From Streptomyces sp. SJL17-4 (GTDB lineage Bacteria; Actinomycetota; Actinomycetes; Streptomycetales; Streptomycetaceae), in the NCBI RefSeq assembly GCF_036826855.1, contig NZ_CP104578.1:3224001-3288000 (forward strand): 64,000 nucleotides of DNA, written 5' to 3'. Below are positions 51,346 through 60,021 of this stretch, in pieces; positions within the stretch are counted from its first letter, which is position 1, and each line of letters opens with the position of its first letter. The translations under genes and the position numbers were made by a program. The notes below the pieces were generated by a model. It searched no databases. It had not been told where the DNA came from and saw nothing but the letters and a program-made list of their open reading frames with translations.

Positions 51346-52775
51346 AGGAACCGGGCCAGAACCCGGTCGAGCCCGGTGACCCACTCCTCGACCCTGGCCG
51401 CCCGGCGGCCGTCGATCTCGCAGAGGTAGCTGGTGCCGTCGTAGAGGTCGACGGAGATCCGCAGCCACCGGCCGCGCCGGGTCCGCTCGTACCGTACGGC
51501 TCCGATCTCGGGCCAGGTGAACTCCGCCTCGTCGTCGAGGAGCTGGAGACAGATTCCGGCGCCGTCCACGACGACCCCGTACACACTGTCCGCGGCCACG
51601 AAATCCGGCACGGGCTGCGGGGGCGCGACGGGCGGCGGCGGGACGAAGAGGGTGGGGGTGGGCGGCCCGAACCCCGGCGGGACCGAGTCGTGCGGAGACG
51701 GGGACGCGTACGGCGACGGGACCACGGCCTGCGGCGGCACGGGCGTCGAGGGGAGGACGCCGGGCGCCGGTCCGTACGACGGCGGGATCGAGTCATGCGG
51801 CGGCACGGGCGTCGACGGGACGACTCCCGGCGCCGGTCCGTACGACGGCGGGATCGAGTCATGCGGCGGCCCGAACCCCTGCGCGGCCGGATGCCGCGGC
51901 GTCGCGGGCGCGTCGACGACCGTCGGCGGCGGCACCGTCCCCGCCGGGCCCCGCGGCCCCTCCCCCAGCACGTCCAGGATCTCCTCCGGCGTGGGCCGTT
52001 CGGCCGGGTCCTTCGCGAGGCATCGGCCCACGAGCCCGCGCAGGGGCTCCGGTACGGAGGCGAGGTCCGGGTCCTCGTGGACCGCGCGGTACATGAGGCC
52101 CATCGGCGTCCCGTCCCCGAAGGGGCGGCCGCCCGCCGCGGCGACCAGTACGGCGCCCAGCGCGAAGACGTCCGCCGCGCCCGTGACCTCCTCGCCGAGG
52201 GCCTGTTCGGGGGCGAGGTAGCCGGGGGTGCCGAAGGCGGAGCCGGTGGCGGTGAGCCGGGTCGACTCCAGCGCGCGGGCGATGCCGAAGTCGAGGACGC
52301 GCGGCCCGTCGGGGGCCATGACGATGTTGCCGGGCTTGAGGTCGCGGTGGACGAGCCCGCAGGCGTGGATGGCCTCCAGGGCCTCGGCGAGCGCGGCACC
52401 GAGCGAGCGCAGCCGTCCCTCGTCCATCGGGCCCTCGGCGGTGACGAGCGCCGCGAGGGTGGGGCCGGGGATGTAGGCGGTGGCGAGCCAGGGCGCCTCG
52501 GCGTCGGGGTCGGCGTCGACGACCTGGGCGGTGTGGAAGCCGCCGACCTGTCGGGCGGCGGCGACCTCGGCGCGGAAGCGGGCGCGGAAGGAGGGGTCGG
52601 AGGCGAGTTCCGGCCGGGCCACCTTGACGGCCACGGCGCGCCCGCCGCGCGATCGGGCCAAATAGACGGTGCCCATGCCGCCTTCGCCTAGCTTGTGCTC
52701 GATGACGTATCTGCCGATGAGGGTCCCCACCGGGACAGTATGGCCGAACTCCCCATCTTGACCGGTCCATGACAC
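51336..52775 (-). CDS. Serine/threonine protein kinase (PknB-type, soluble)
   Basis: The kinase has 479 residues from the GTG at 52775; a GTG at 52730 would shorten it by 15. Kinase motifs are complete: [50 protein letters not shown]. After about residue 290 comes a Pro-rich linker with a 22-residue tandem repeat ([16 protein letters not shown] ..., 66-bp units near 51745-51870). A C-terminal folded domain follows ([34 protein letters not shown] in part). No transmembrane helix is seen. It is divergent from the carboxypeptidase gene. Confidence 0.9.
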   Translation of the reverse strand: MSWTGQDGEFGHTVPVGTLIGRYVIEHKLGEGGMGTVYLARSRGGRAVAVKVARPELASDPSFRARFRAEVAAARQVGGFHTAQVVDADPDAEAPWLATAYIPGPTLAALVTAEGPMDEGRLRSLGAALAEALEAIHACGLVHRDLKPGNIVMAPDGPRVLDFGIARALESTRLTATGSAFGTPGYLAPEQALGEEVTGAADVFALGAVLVAAAGGRPFGDGTPMGLMYRAVHEDPDLASVPEPLRGLVGRCLAKDPAERPTPEEILDVLGEGPRGPAGTVPPPTVVDAPATPRHPAAQGFGPPHDSIPPSYGPAPGVVPSTPVPPHDSIPPSYGPAPGVLPSTPVPPQAVVPSPYASPSPHDSVPPGFGPPTPTLFVPPPPVAPPQPVPDFVAADSVYGVVVDGAGICLQLLDDEAEFTWPEIGAVRYERTRRGRWLRISVDLYDGTSYLCEIDGRRAARVEEWVTGLDRVLARFLPR

Positions 52776-52887
52776 AGCCTCACCATGTGGCCGAACGCGG
52801 AACTCGAACACGGAAGACGGAACCCAGCACACCGAACCACCCGCACGAGCTTGTCGCACCCCCCACCCTCCCCACCCAGGAGACAGC

Positions 52888-54252
52888 ATGCGACGTCCCA
52901 CCCGCGGCAGAAGGTCCGCCACCCTCGCGGCCCTCGTGGCGCTCGCCCTCGCGGCGCCCCTCTCCGCCCTCACCACACCCGCCGGGGCCGACCCGTCCTC
53001 GGCCGCCGCCCGACTCGCCGTCGGCGCCGACGAGGTGATCCGGCAGTACGAGGTCGCCGGGCCCTCCACCCCCGCCGCCCGGAGCGCGCTGACCGCCACC
53101 GGCGTCTCGATCGACGAGGTCGACGCCCGGTCGGTCGTGGTCAGCGCCAACACCGAACAGCTCGCGAACCTCAAGGCGCTCGGCTACAAGCCGGTCGCCC
53201 TGCCCGGCCCGCCGAACCGGAACACCGCCGAGGACGGGCACAGCCACGCCGCCGGTCCGCTCGACTTCCCCTCCGCCGACGCGAGGTACCACAACTACGC
53301 GGAGATGAACGCGGAGATCGACCAGCGGCTCGCCGCCTACCCCTCGATCATGCGCAAGCAGGTGATCGGGAAGTCGTACCAGGGCCGGGACATCGTCGCC
53401 ATCAAGATCAGCGACAACGTCGCCACCGATGAGGCCGAGCCCGAGGTGCTCTTCACCCACCACCAGCACGCCCGCGAGCACCTCACCGTCGAGATGGCGC
53501 TGTACCTCCTGCGCGAGCTCGGCGCGGGGTACGGCAGCGACTCCCGGATCACCAACGCCGTGAACGGCCGCGAGATCTGGATCGTCCCGGACCTCAACCC
53601 GGACGGCGGCGAGTACGACATCGCCAGCGGCTCCTACCGCAGCTGGCGCAAGAACCGTCAGCCCAACTCCGGCTCCTCGTACATCGGTACGGACATGAAC
53701 CGGAACTGGGACTACAAGTGGGGCTGCTGCGGCGGCTCTTCGGGCTCCAAGGGCTCCGAGACCTACCGCGGCACGGCCCCCGAGTCCGCCCCCGAGGTCA
53801 AGGTCGTCGCCGACTTCGTCCGCTCCCGGGTGGTCGGCGGCAAGCAGCAGATCACGGCGGCCATCGACTTCCACACGTACAGCGAGCTCGTGCTCTGGCC
53901 CTTCGGCTGGACCACGGCCAACACCGCGCCGGGCATGACGCTCGACGACCGGAACGCCTTCGCGGCGGTCGGCGGCAAGATGGCGGCCAGCAACGGCTAC
54001 ACGCCCGAGCAGTCCAGCGACCTCTACATCACGGACGGCTCGATCGACGACTACCTGTGGGGCACGCACCGGATCTTCGGGTACACCTTCGAGATGTACC
54101 CGTCCTCGTCCGGCGGCGGCGGCTTCTACCCGCCCGACGAGGTCATCGAGCGCGAGACGAGCCGCAACCGCGACGCCGTCCTCCAGCTCCTGGAGAACGC
54201 CGACTGCATGTACCGCTCGATCGGCAAGGAAGCGCAGTACTGCGCGGCCTGA
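52888..54252 (+). CDS. Secreted M14-family zinc carboxypeptidase
   Basis: The 454-residue preproprotein has a signal peptide ([27 protein letters not shown]), a propeptide to about residue 118, and an M14 catalytic domain. Zinc ligands are His194 and Glu197 ([12 protein letters not shown]) and His329 (IDFHTYSEL); the catalytic Glu is 402 (TFEMYP). [11 protein letters not shown] is the substrate-carboxylate arginine block. It trims C-terminal residues from extracellular peptides. CAGGAGACAGC precedes the ATG. Confidence 0.95.
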   Translation: MRRPTRGRRSATLAALVALALAAPLSALTTPAGADPSSAAARLAVGADEVIRQYEVAGPSTPAARSALTATGVSIDEVDARSVVVSANTEQLANLKALGYKPVALPGPPNRNTAEDGHSHAAGPLDFPSADARYHNYAEMNAEIDQRLAAYPSIMRKQVIGKSYQGRDIVAIKISDNVATDEAEPEVLFTHHQHAREHLTVEMALYLLRELGAGYGSDSRITNAVNGREIWIVPDLNPDGGEYDIASGSYRSWRKNRQPNSGSSYIGTDMNRNWDYKWGCCGGSSGSKGSETYRGTAPESAPEVKVVADFVRSRVVGGKQQITAAIDFHTYSELVLWPFGWTTANTAPGMTLDDRNAFAAVGGKMAASNGYTPEQSSDLYITDGSIDDYLWGTHRIFGYTFEMYPSSSGGGGFYPPDEVIERETSRNRDAVLQLLENADCMYRSIGKEAQYCAA

Positions 54253-54270
54253 CGGTCCGTACGTGACGGA

Positions 54271-54299
54271 GTGCCCCGGCCGCTCATGGACCGGGGCAC
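54271..54299. terminator. Terminator between carboxypeptidase and RidA genes
   Basis: GTGCCCCGG / CCGGGGCAC with an 11-nt loop between convergent genes. Confidence 0.7.
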
Positions 54300-54306
54300 G
54301 CCCGTG

Positions 54307-54720
54307 TCAGCCGAGGACGGCCAGCGCGTCGATCTCGATGAGGAGGCCGGCCGGGAGGCCGACGTAGACGGTCGTACGGGCGGAGGCGGGGGCCTTGAGG
54401 CCCTGCTCCTCGAAGTACTGGTTGTAGATCGCGTTCATCTCGGCGAAGTGCTCCACGTCCGTCAGGTAGACGCGCATCATCATCACGTCGTCCCAGCTCG
54501 CGCCGCCCTCCTCCAGGATCGCCTTGACGTTGGCGAAGGTCTGGAGGGTCTGCTCGCGCAGGGTCGGGCCGGCGACCGTCGGGGCCTGGCCCTCGACGGC
54601 GGGCAGGAAGCCGACCTGGCCCGCGACCTGGAGGATGTTGCCCTTCTTCACGCCGTGCGAGAACTTCGCGGGCGGGGCGGTGTGGGTGGCGGGGGTGAGG
54701 GCGATCTTCTCGGTCGTCAT
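54307..54720 (-). CDS. ridA: RidA family enamine/imine deaminase
   Basis: The 137-residue trimeric protein has HTAPPAKFSHGVKKGNILQVAGQVG, a central QTLQTFANVKAILEEGGASWDDVMMMRVYL, and the end ARTTVYVGLPAGLLIEIDALA with the active-site Arg. RidA hydrolyses reactive 2-iminoacids released by PLP enzymes, which fits its place beside a PLP-dependent amino-acid deaminase. Its ATG overlaps the IclR stop (ATGA). Confidence 0.93.
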   Translation of the reverse strand: MTTEKIALTPATHTAPPAKFSHGVKKGNILQVAGQVGFLPAVEGQAPTVAGPTLREQTLQTFANVKAILEEGGASWDDVMMMRVYLTDVEHFAEMNAIYNQYFEEQGLKAPASARTTVYVGLPAGLLIEIDALAVLG

Positions 54721-55478
54721 ACGGAGTCCTTGGTCGGGGCGGTGCCGGAGTACTCCCGGCTGATGGCATCCGCGGTGCGGCGCACCTGCGGGAGGAGGGA
54801 GAGGAGTTCCTCGGCCGTGACGACCACGTTGGGCGCCGAGACCGACATGGCGGCGACGACCCGCCCGTCGGCTCCGCGGATGGGTGCGCCGACGCAGTTG
54901 ATGGACTCCTCGTGGCCGCCGAGGTCGGTGGCCCAGCCCTGTTCGCGTACGGTCGCGAGCTCCTTGAGGAACGCGGCGGCGTTCGGCGTCGAACGGGGCG
55001 TGTACGGGGGGTAGTCGAGCTTCGCGGCGACGGCACGCCGTTCGGGCTCGGGCAGGTCGGCGAGGAGCAGTTTGGCGACGGCGGCGACGGTGATCGCGAC
55101 CGGTCTGCCGATGCGCGAGTACATCCGGACCGGGTAGCGGCTCTCGACCTTGTCGATGTAGAGGACCTCGCCCTCCTCGTAGACGGCGAGGTGGATCGTG
55201 TGCCCGATCCGCTCGTTCAGTGCCGCGAGGTACGGGTGGGCGATCTCGCGGATGTCGAGGTTCTCGACGGCTTCCTGCGCGAGCGCGAAGAGGCGGGCGC
55301 CGAGCCGGTAGCGCTGGTCCTGCTGCCGGTGGACGAGCCCGTGCTCGTGGAGGGTGCGCAGCAGCCGCAGCGCCGTGGACTTGTGGACGCCGAGCTCGTC
55401 GGCGACCTGCCCGAGGTCGGCGGGGCCACGGGCGAGCAGCGGCAGGATGCTGAGCGCCCGGTCGACGGTCTGGCTCAT
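54717..55478 (-). CDS. IclR-family transcriptional regulator
   Basis: The 253-residue regulator has an N-terminal winged helix (VDRALSILPLLARGPADLGQVADELGVHKSTALRLLRTLHEHGLV in part) and an effector domain (GHTIHLAVYEEGEVLYIDKVES, INCVGAPIRGADGRVVAAMSVSAP). It sits in the middle of a three-gene minus-strand operon (kinase, iclR, ridA) with 4-nt overlaps on both sides. It likely controls the divergent promoter at 56.65 kb. Confidence 0.93.
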   Translation of the reverse strand: MSQTVDRALSILPLLARGPADLGQVADELGVHKSTALRLLRTLHEHGLVHRQQDQRYRLGARLFALAQEAVENLDIREIAHPYLAALNERIGHTIHLAVYEEGEVLYIDKVESRYPVRMYSRIGRPVAITVAAVAKLLLADLPEPERRAVAAKLDYPPYTPRSTPNAAAFLKELATVREQGWATDLGGHEESINCVGAPIRGADGRVVAAMSVSAPNVVVTAEELLSLLPQVRRTADAISREYSGTAPTKDSV

Positions 55479-56596
55479 GGCGTACGTACCTCCTGGTCGT
55501 CCCCCGGCTGACAGGGGTCCCCCGTCCAGCCGGGGCCGAGGTGAAGTGTGCCCCAGGCCGCGTCGTCGAGCGCGGCCAGCCGGTCGGCGTGGCCGCGCCG
55601 GGGAGGCGCGGCCAGATCACCGGGGACGGTGAGGGCGGCGGCGGCCATGAGGTGCCCGTGCCGGAGCCGGGCGGTCGCGCCGAGCCCGCGGAGGGTGGCG
55701 GAGAGGAACCCGGCGGCGAAGGCGTCCCCGGCGCCGACGGGGGCGACGATGTCGACGCGGGGGGCGGGGACGTGGGTGACGGTCTGAAATTCAGCCCCGC
55801 CGGCGTTTGAGGCGCGGGGGTCCGGGGGCAGAGCCCCCGGTTCGGGAAGGGGCGGGGTGGGGAAGGAAGCCGCGCAGCGCTCGAACACCACCGCCCCCTC
55901 CCCACCCCGCTTCACCACCAACACCGCCGGCTCCGGCAGCACACCCCTGATCGCATCCGCCTCACCGACCCCCCACAACGCCTCCGCCTCATCGGCCCCG
56001 ACGAAGACGAGGTCGGCACGACGGGCGAGTTCCAGCAGTACGTCCCCGGCGGCGCCGTCGCGCCACAGCCTCGGCCGGTGGTTGACGTCGAAGGAGACCA
56101 GCGGCCGCCCGGGCCGCGGCGCGGTGAGCTCCCGCATCAGGGCGAGACAGTCGGCGGACAGCGCGGCCGTGATGCCGGAGAGGTGCAGGATCCGGCCGTC
56201 GGCGACGGAGTCGTACGGCACGGTCGCCGGCGACATCGCGGAGGCGGCCGACCCGGCCCGGTAGTAGGCGACCTCGTGGGCGTCGGTGGCCCGGTCGGCG
56301 GCGGTGCGGAAGTAGACCCCGGTCGGCCGGTGCGGGTCGCGCCCGACGGCGCCGACGTCGACTCCGTACCCGCCGATCGTCTCGACGAGGTGGTCGCCGA
56401 AGCCGTCGCGGCCGACGCGGCCGACCCACCGGACCCGGTGCCCCGCGGCGGCGAGCGCGCAGGCGACGTTGGACTCGGCGCCCCCGATCGCGCGGGCGAA
56501 GGAGGGGACGTCGGCGAGGCGGCCCGGCCGGGAGGGGAGGAAGGTGACCATGGACTCACCGAGGCACACGAGTTCGGGGGGCGCGTGTCCGCTCAC
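55475..56596 (-). CDS. PfkB-family sugar kinase (2-keto-3-deoxygluconate kinase-like)
   Basis: The 373-residue kinase has N-terminal LVCLGESMVTFLP and IGGAESNVACALAAAGH, middle SFDVNHRPRLW, and the catalytic GAGDAFAAGFLSA anion hole with its Asp. The pattern is closest to KdgK. Residues about 245-285 (SFPTPPLPEPGALPPDPRAS...) are absent from relatives and come from an inserted repeat element, in frame. It starts the minus-strand operon with iclR and ridA. Confidence 0.88.
   Translation of the reverse strand: MSGHAPPELVCLGESMVTFLPSRPGRLADVPSFARAIGGAESNVACALAAAGHRVRWVGRVGRDGFGDHLVETIGGYGVDVGAVGRDPHRPTGVYFRTAADRATDAHEVAYYRAGSAASAMSPATVPYDSVADGRILHLSGITAALSADCLALMRELTAPRPGRPLVSFDVNHRPRLWRDGAAGDVLLELARRADLVFVGADEAEALWGVGEADAIRGVLPEPAVLVVKRGGEGAVVFERCAASFPTPPLPEPGALPPDPRASNAGGAEFQTVTHVPAPRVDIVAPVGAGDAFAAGFLSATLRGLGATARLRHGHLMAAAALTVPGDLAAPPRRGHADRLAALDDAAWGTLHLGPGWTGDPCQPGDDQEVRTP
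55784..55860. repeat. Streptomyces-type dispersed repeat inserted in a coding region
   Basis: A roughly 77-bp GC-rich element centred on CCGGGGGC-AGA-GCCCCCGG (55822-55840), with a CCGCCGGCGTTTGAGGCGCG flank that I recognise from many Streptomyces intergenic regions. It lies in frame in the sugar kinase gene. Confidence 0.75.
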
Positions 56597-56671
56597 TCTC
56601 GGGCTCCCTGTGACTCCACGGGTCCATTGACCCGGCCTTGGCCCGGATGTTAGACAGCCATGAGCACAATA

Positions 56672-56698
56672 CGCAATGACCGTTGCATACAGCGCAAC
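56672..56698. promoter_or_regulatory. Candidate IclR operator in the divergent promoter
   Basis: Three half-sites GCAA (56673), TTGC (56683) and GCAA (56694) alternate in orientation at 10-11-bp steps, giving two overlapping inverted repeats just before the aldolase gene. Confidence 0.55.
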
Positions 56699-56715
56699 AG
56701 CGACGAGGAGGCCCC

Positions 56716-57990
56716 GTGCCCGACCTGCCCGACCTGGCGAACGAGCGCGTCGACCACCGCTTCAAGGCCCTGCCCCCGGACGCCGAGGGCCTGACCGTCG
56801 GTGAGCTCGCCGCCCAGCGGCGCAACCTCTTCACCGGCGGCTTCACCACCCCCGTCCTCGCCCTCTCCGCCGAGTCCGTCGAGCACAACCTCCGCCTCCT
56901 GGAGACGTACGCCGAGCGCCACGGCCTCGTCTTCGCCCCGCACGGCAAGACCTCCATGGCCCCCCAGCTCTTCGACCGCCAGCTGGAGCACGGCGCCTGG
57001 GGCATCACCGCCGCCGTGCCCCACCAGGCCCGCGTCTACCGGGCCCACGGCATCGCCCGGATCTTCCTCGCGAACGAGGTCGTCGACCCGGTGGCCCTCC
57101 GCTGGATCGCCGACGAGCTCGACGCCGACCCGACCTTCCGCTTCCTCTGCTACGTCGACTCCGTGCGCGGCGTCGAGCTGATGGACGGGGCCCTGCGTGC
57201 CGCGGGCGCCACCCGCCCCGTGGACGTCGTCGTCGAGCTGGCCGCCGGCGCGACGGGGCGTACGGGCGTACGGACCGAGGCGGAGTGCGCGGCCGTCGCC
57301 GACGCGGTCGCCGCCGCCCCCGCCCTGCGGCTCGTCGGCGTCGCCGGGTACGAGGGCACGATGCCGGGGGCCGACGGCGACCGGGTCAGGGAGTGGCTGC
57401 GCCGGCTGGTCGGGCTCGCGGCCGCCTTCGACAAGGCCGGCCGTTTCGACCCCGCCATCGGCGAGATCGTGGTGAGCGCGGGCGGCAGCGAGTGGTTCGA
57501 CGCGGTCGCGGACGTGTTCGCGGAGATCCCCGGACTCTCCCTCCCCGTCCTGAAGCTGCTGCGCTCCGGCGCGTACGTCTCGCACGACGACGGGCAGTAC
57601 CGCGAGCGGACCCCCTTCAACCGGGTCCCGGAGGAGGGCGCCCTGGAGCCCGCCTTCCGCCTCTGGTCGCAGGTCGTCTCCCGCCCCACGCCCGAGCAGG
57701 CCTTCACGAACGCCGGCAAGCGCGACGCCGCCCACGACCTGCACCTCCCCGAGGCGCAGGTGGTCCGCGACGCCCGCACCGGCGAGATCCGTCCCGCCGA
57801 CGGCCTGACCGTCACCGGCCTCTCCGACCAGCACGCCTGGGTGGCGACGGAGGAGGGCGCCGACCTGGAGGTCGGCGACTGGCTCGGCATGGGCCTGTCC
57901 CACCCGTGCACGATCTTCGACAAGTGGCAGCTGATCCCGCTGGTCGAGGCGGACGGCACGGTCGTCGACTACATCCGCACGTTCTTCTAG
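56716..57990 (+). CDS. PLP-dependent amino-acid deaminase/aldolase (alanine-racemase fold)
   Basis: The 424-residue protein has the N-terminal alanine-racemase-type barrel with the PLP lysine in FAPHGKTSMAPQLF, VDVVVELAAGATGRTGV, SAGGSEWFD and the C-terminal D-serine-dehydratase-like metal domain (DQHAWVA, GDWLGMGLSHPCTIFDKW). His and Cys in the last blocks are the zinc ligands of D-threonine aldolase or D-serine dehydratase. It likely degrades a D-hydroxy amino acid. GTG start after GAGGAGG; it is co-transcribed with the deacylase gene. Confidence 0.88.
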   Translation: MPDLPDLANERVDHRFKALPPDAEGLTVGELAAQRRNLFTGGFTTPVLALSAESVEHNLRLLETYAERHGLVFAPHGKTSMAPQLFDRQLEHGAWGITAAVPHQARVYRAHGIARIFLANEVVDPVALRWIADELDADPTFRFLCYVDSVRGVELMDGALRAAGATRPVDVVVELAAGATGRTGVRTEAECAAVADAVAAAPALRLVGVAGYEGTMPGADGDRVREWLRRLVGLAAAFDKAGRFDPAIGEIVVSAGGSEWFDAVADVFAEIPGLSLPVLKLLRSGAYVSHDDGQYRERTPFNRVPEEGALEPAFRLWSQVVSRPTPEQAFTNAGKRDAAHDLHLPEAQVVRDARTGEIRPADGLTVTGLSDQHAWVATEEGADLEVGDWLGMGLSHPCTIFDKWQLIPLVEADGTVVDYIRTFF

Positions 57991-58001
57991 GAGGAGTCGG
58001 T

Positions 58002-59582
58002 ATGGACCTCGTCTTCCGCGACGCGGAGGTCGTCGACGGCAGCGGCGGCGCGTCGTACCGTGCCGACGTGGCGATCGAGGGCGGCCGTATCGCCGCGATC
58101 GTGCAGGAGGGCGCGGCGGCCGGCTGTCAGCGCCCCACCGCCCGCCGCGTCGTGGACGCCGAGGGCCTCGCCCTCTCCCCCGGCTTCATCGACATGCACG
58201 CCCACAGCGACCTCGCGCTGCTCCGCGACCCCGACCACAGCGCGAAGGCCGCGCAGGGCGTGACGCTGGAGGTCCTGGGCCAGGACGGCCTGTCGTACGC
58301 CCCGGTCGACGACCGCACGCTCACCGAGGTGCGGAAGGCGATCACCGGCTGGAACGGCTCGGGGGACGACATCGACTTCGACTGGCGCACGGTCGGCGAG
58401 TACCTGGACCGGCTCGACCGGGGCATCGCCGTCAACGCCGCGTATCTGATCCCGCAGGGCACGGTGCGGATGTACGCGGTCGGCTGGGACGACCGCCCGG
58501 CGACGGAGTCCGAGCTGGACCACATGCGGCGGCTGGTCGCGGAGGGCATGGAGCAGGGTGCGGTCGGGATGTCCTCCGGCCTGACCTACACGCCGGGGAT
58601 GTACGCGAAGGACGCCGAGCTCACGGAACTCTGCCGGGTCGTGGCGGGGTACGGCGGCTACTACTGCCCGCACCACCGCTCGTACGGGGCCGGGGCCCTG
58701 GAGGCGTACGCGGAGATGGTGCGGCTCACCGCCGAGGCGGGCTGCGCCCTCCACCTCGCCCACGCCACCATGAACTTCGGTGTCAACGAGGGCCGGGCCC
58801 CGGACCTCCTCGCCCTCCTGGACGAGGCACTGGACGCGGGCGCGGACATCAGCCTCGACACGTACCCGTACACACCCGGCTGTACGACCCTGGTGGCCGT
58901 GCTGCCGAGCTGGGCGAGCGAGGGCGGCCCCGAGGCGGTGCTCGCCCGCCTGCGGGACGACGCGACGGCGGAGCGCATCCGCCACCACCTGGAGGTCCTC
59001 GGCTCGGACGGCTGCCACGGGGTACCGGTGGACTGGGACACGATCGAGATCTCGGGAGTGTCGGAAGGGACGCTCGCGGACTGGGTGGGCCGCCGGCTGG
59101 ACGGCTGGACGGCGGCCCGCCGGCTCCTCCTTGAGGACCGGCTCGGGACGACGATCCTCCAGCACGTGGGCCACGAGGAGAACGTCCGGACGATCATGCG
59201 GCACCGGGTGCACACGGGCGGCTCGGACGGCATCCTCCAGGGCCTGAAGCCGCACCCGCGCGCGTACGGCACGTTTCCGCAGTACCTGGGCCGGTACGTA
59301 CGGGACCTCGGCGTCCTCACCCTGGAGGACTGCGTGGCCCACCTGACCTCCCGCCCGGCGGCCCGCCTGGGCCTGACGGACCGGGGTCGCGTCCGCGAGG
59401 GCCACCGGGCGGACCTGGTCCTCTTCGACCCGGAAACGGTGGGAGCGGGAGCGACGTACGAGTCCCCGAGAACCCTCCCGACGGGAATCCCGCACGTCCT
59501 GATCAACGGCGAGTTCGTCATGGAGGACGGCCGGCGGACAGACGCCCTGGCGGGCCGCGCGATCCGCCGGACGCCCGTTTAG
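58002..59582 (+). CDS. N-acyl-D-amino-acid deacylase (amidohydrolase)
   Basis: The 526-residue metal hydrolase has GFIDMHAHSDLALLRDP (metal His pair and Asp), EVLGQDGLSYAPV, AVGMSSGLTYTPGMYA, CPHHRSYG, HLAHATMNFG, ISLDTYPYTPGCTTL and a late Asp (HTGGSDGILQG). It frees D-amino acids from N-acyl forms, which the upstream PLP enzyme can then use. It follows that gene by 11 bp with GGAGGAG. It ends with a 4-nt convergent overlap (TTAG). Confidence 0.92.
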   Translation: MDLVFRDAEVVDGSGGASYRADVAIEGGRIAAIVQEGAAAGCQRPTARRVVDAEGLALSPGFIDMHAHSDLALLRDPDHSAKAAQGVTLEVLGQDGLSYAPVDDRTLTEVRKAITGWNGSGDDIDFDWRTVGEYLDRLDRGIAVNAAYLIPQGTVRMYAVGWDDRPATESELDHMRRLVAEGMEQGAVGMSSGLTYTPGMYAKDAELTELCRVVAGYGGYYCPHHRSYGAGALEAYAEMVRLTAEAGCALHLAHATMNFGVNEGRAPDLLALLDEALDAGADISLDTYPYTPGCTTLVAVLPSWASEGGPEAVLARLRDDATAERIRHHLEVLGSDGCHGVPVDWDTIEISGVSEGTLADWVGRRLDGWTAARRLLLEDRLGTTILQHVGHEENVRTIMRHRVHTGGSDGILQGLKPHPRAYGTFPQYLGRYVRDLGVLTLEDCVAHLTSRPAARLGLTDRGRVREGHRADLVLFDPETVGAGATYESPRTLPTGIPHVLINGEFVMEDGRRTDALAGRAIRRTPV

Positions 59583-60010
59583 CGGGTCAGCTGTTCGCGC
59601 ACCCAGGCCGGGTCGGGGTTCACGTGCGCCCGGCCCGCCACGACGACGGTGGGCACGGTCTCGTCGCCGCCGGTGGCCGCACGCACCACCGCCGCCGCCT
59701 CCGGGTCGCGCCAGATGTCGACCCAGTGCGCCCGGTGGGCGCGGCCGGCGAGCCGCACGCGGAGCCGCAGGCAGAACACGCAGCCCGGCCGCCAGTAGAC
59801 GACCGGTCGGCCGTCGGCCGCGGCGCGGCGCCCGGCTTCCGCCGCGCCGGTCGACCTCGGGAAGACCAGGGGTGAGGCGGCGGCCGCGAGCAGCACGAAC
59901 AGCAGCAGGAGGGCCACGGCCGCGCCGGGGCTCCCTCCGGCGGCCCGTCCCGACGCGACGAGCGCACCGCAGAGCAGCAACAGCACCGGCAGGATCCAGG
60001 CACGCGTCAT
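59579..60010 (-). CDS. Membrane-anchored glutaredoxin-like protein
   Basis: The 143-residue protein has two hydrophobic segments (about 4-22 and 30-52) and a glutaredoxin domain (about 68-143; PVVYWRPGCVFCLRLRVRL with CxxC, then ETVPTVVVAG). Such proteins are called mycoredoxin-like in actinobacteria; anchoring suggests thiol exchange at the membrane. The stop TAA overlaps the convergent deacylase stop. Confidence 0.82.
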   Translation of the reverse strand: MTRAWILPVLLLLCGALVASGRAAGGSPGAAVALLLLFVLLAAAASPLVFPRSTGAAEAGRRAAADGRPVVYWRPGCVFCLRLRVRLAGRAHRAHWVDIWRDPEAAAVVRAATGGDETVPTVVVAGRAHVNPDPAWVREQLTR

Positions 60011-60021
60011 GGTGCCGGAGG

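Noticed and set aside
51690..52691. Plus-strand frame inside the kinase gene
   Set aside because: The minus strand has complete kinase motifs; the plus frame is Arg/Gly-rich shadow.
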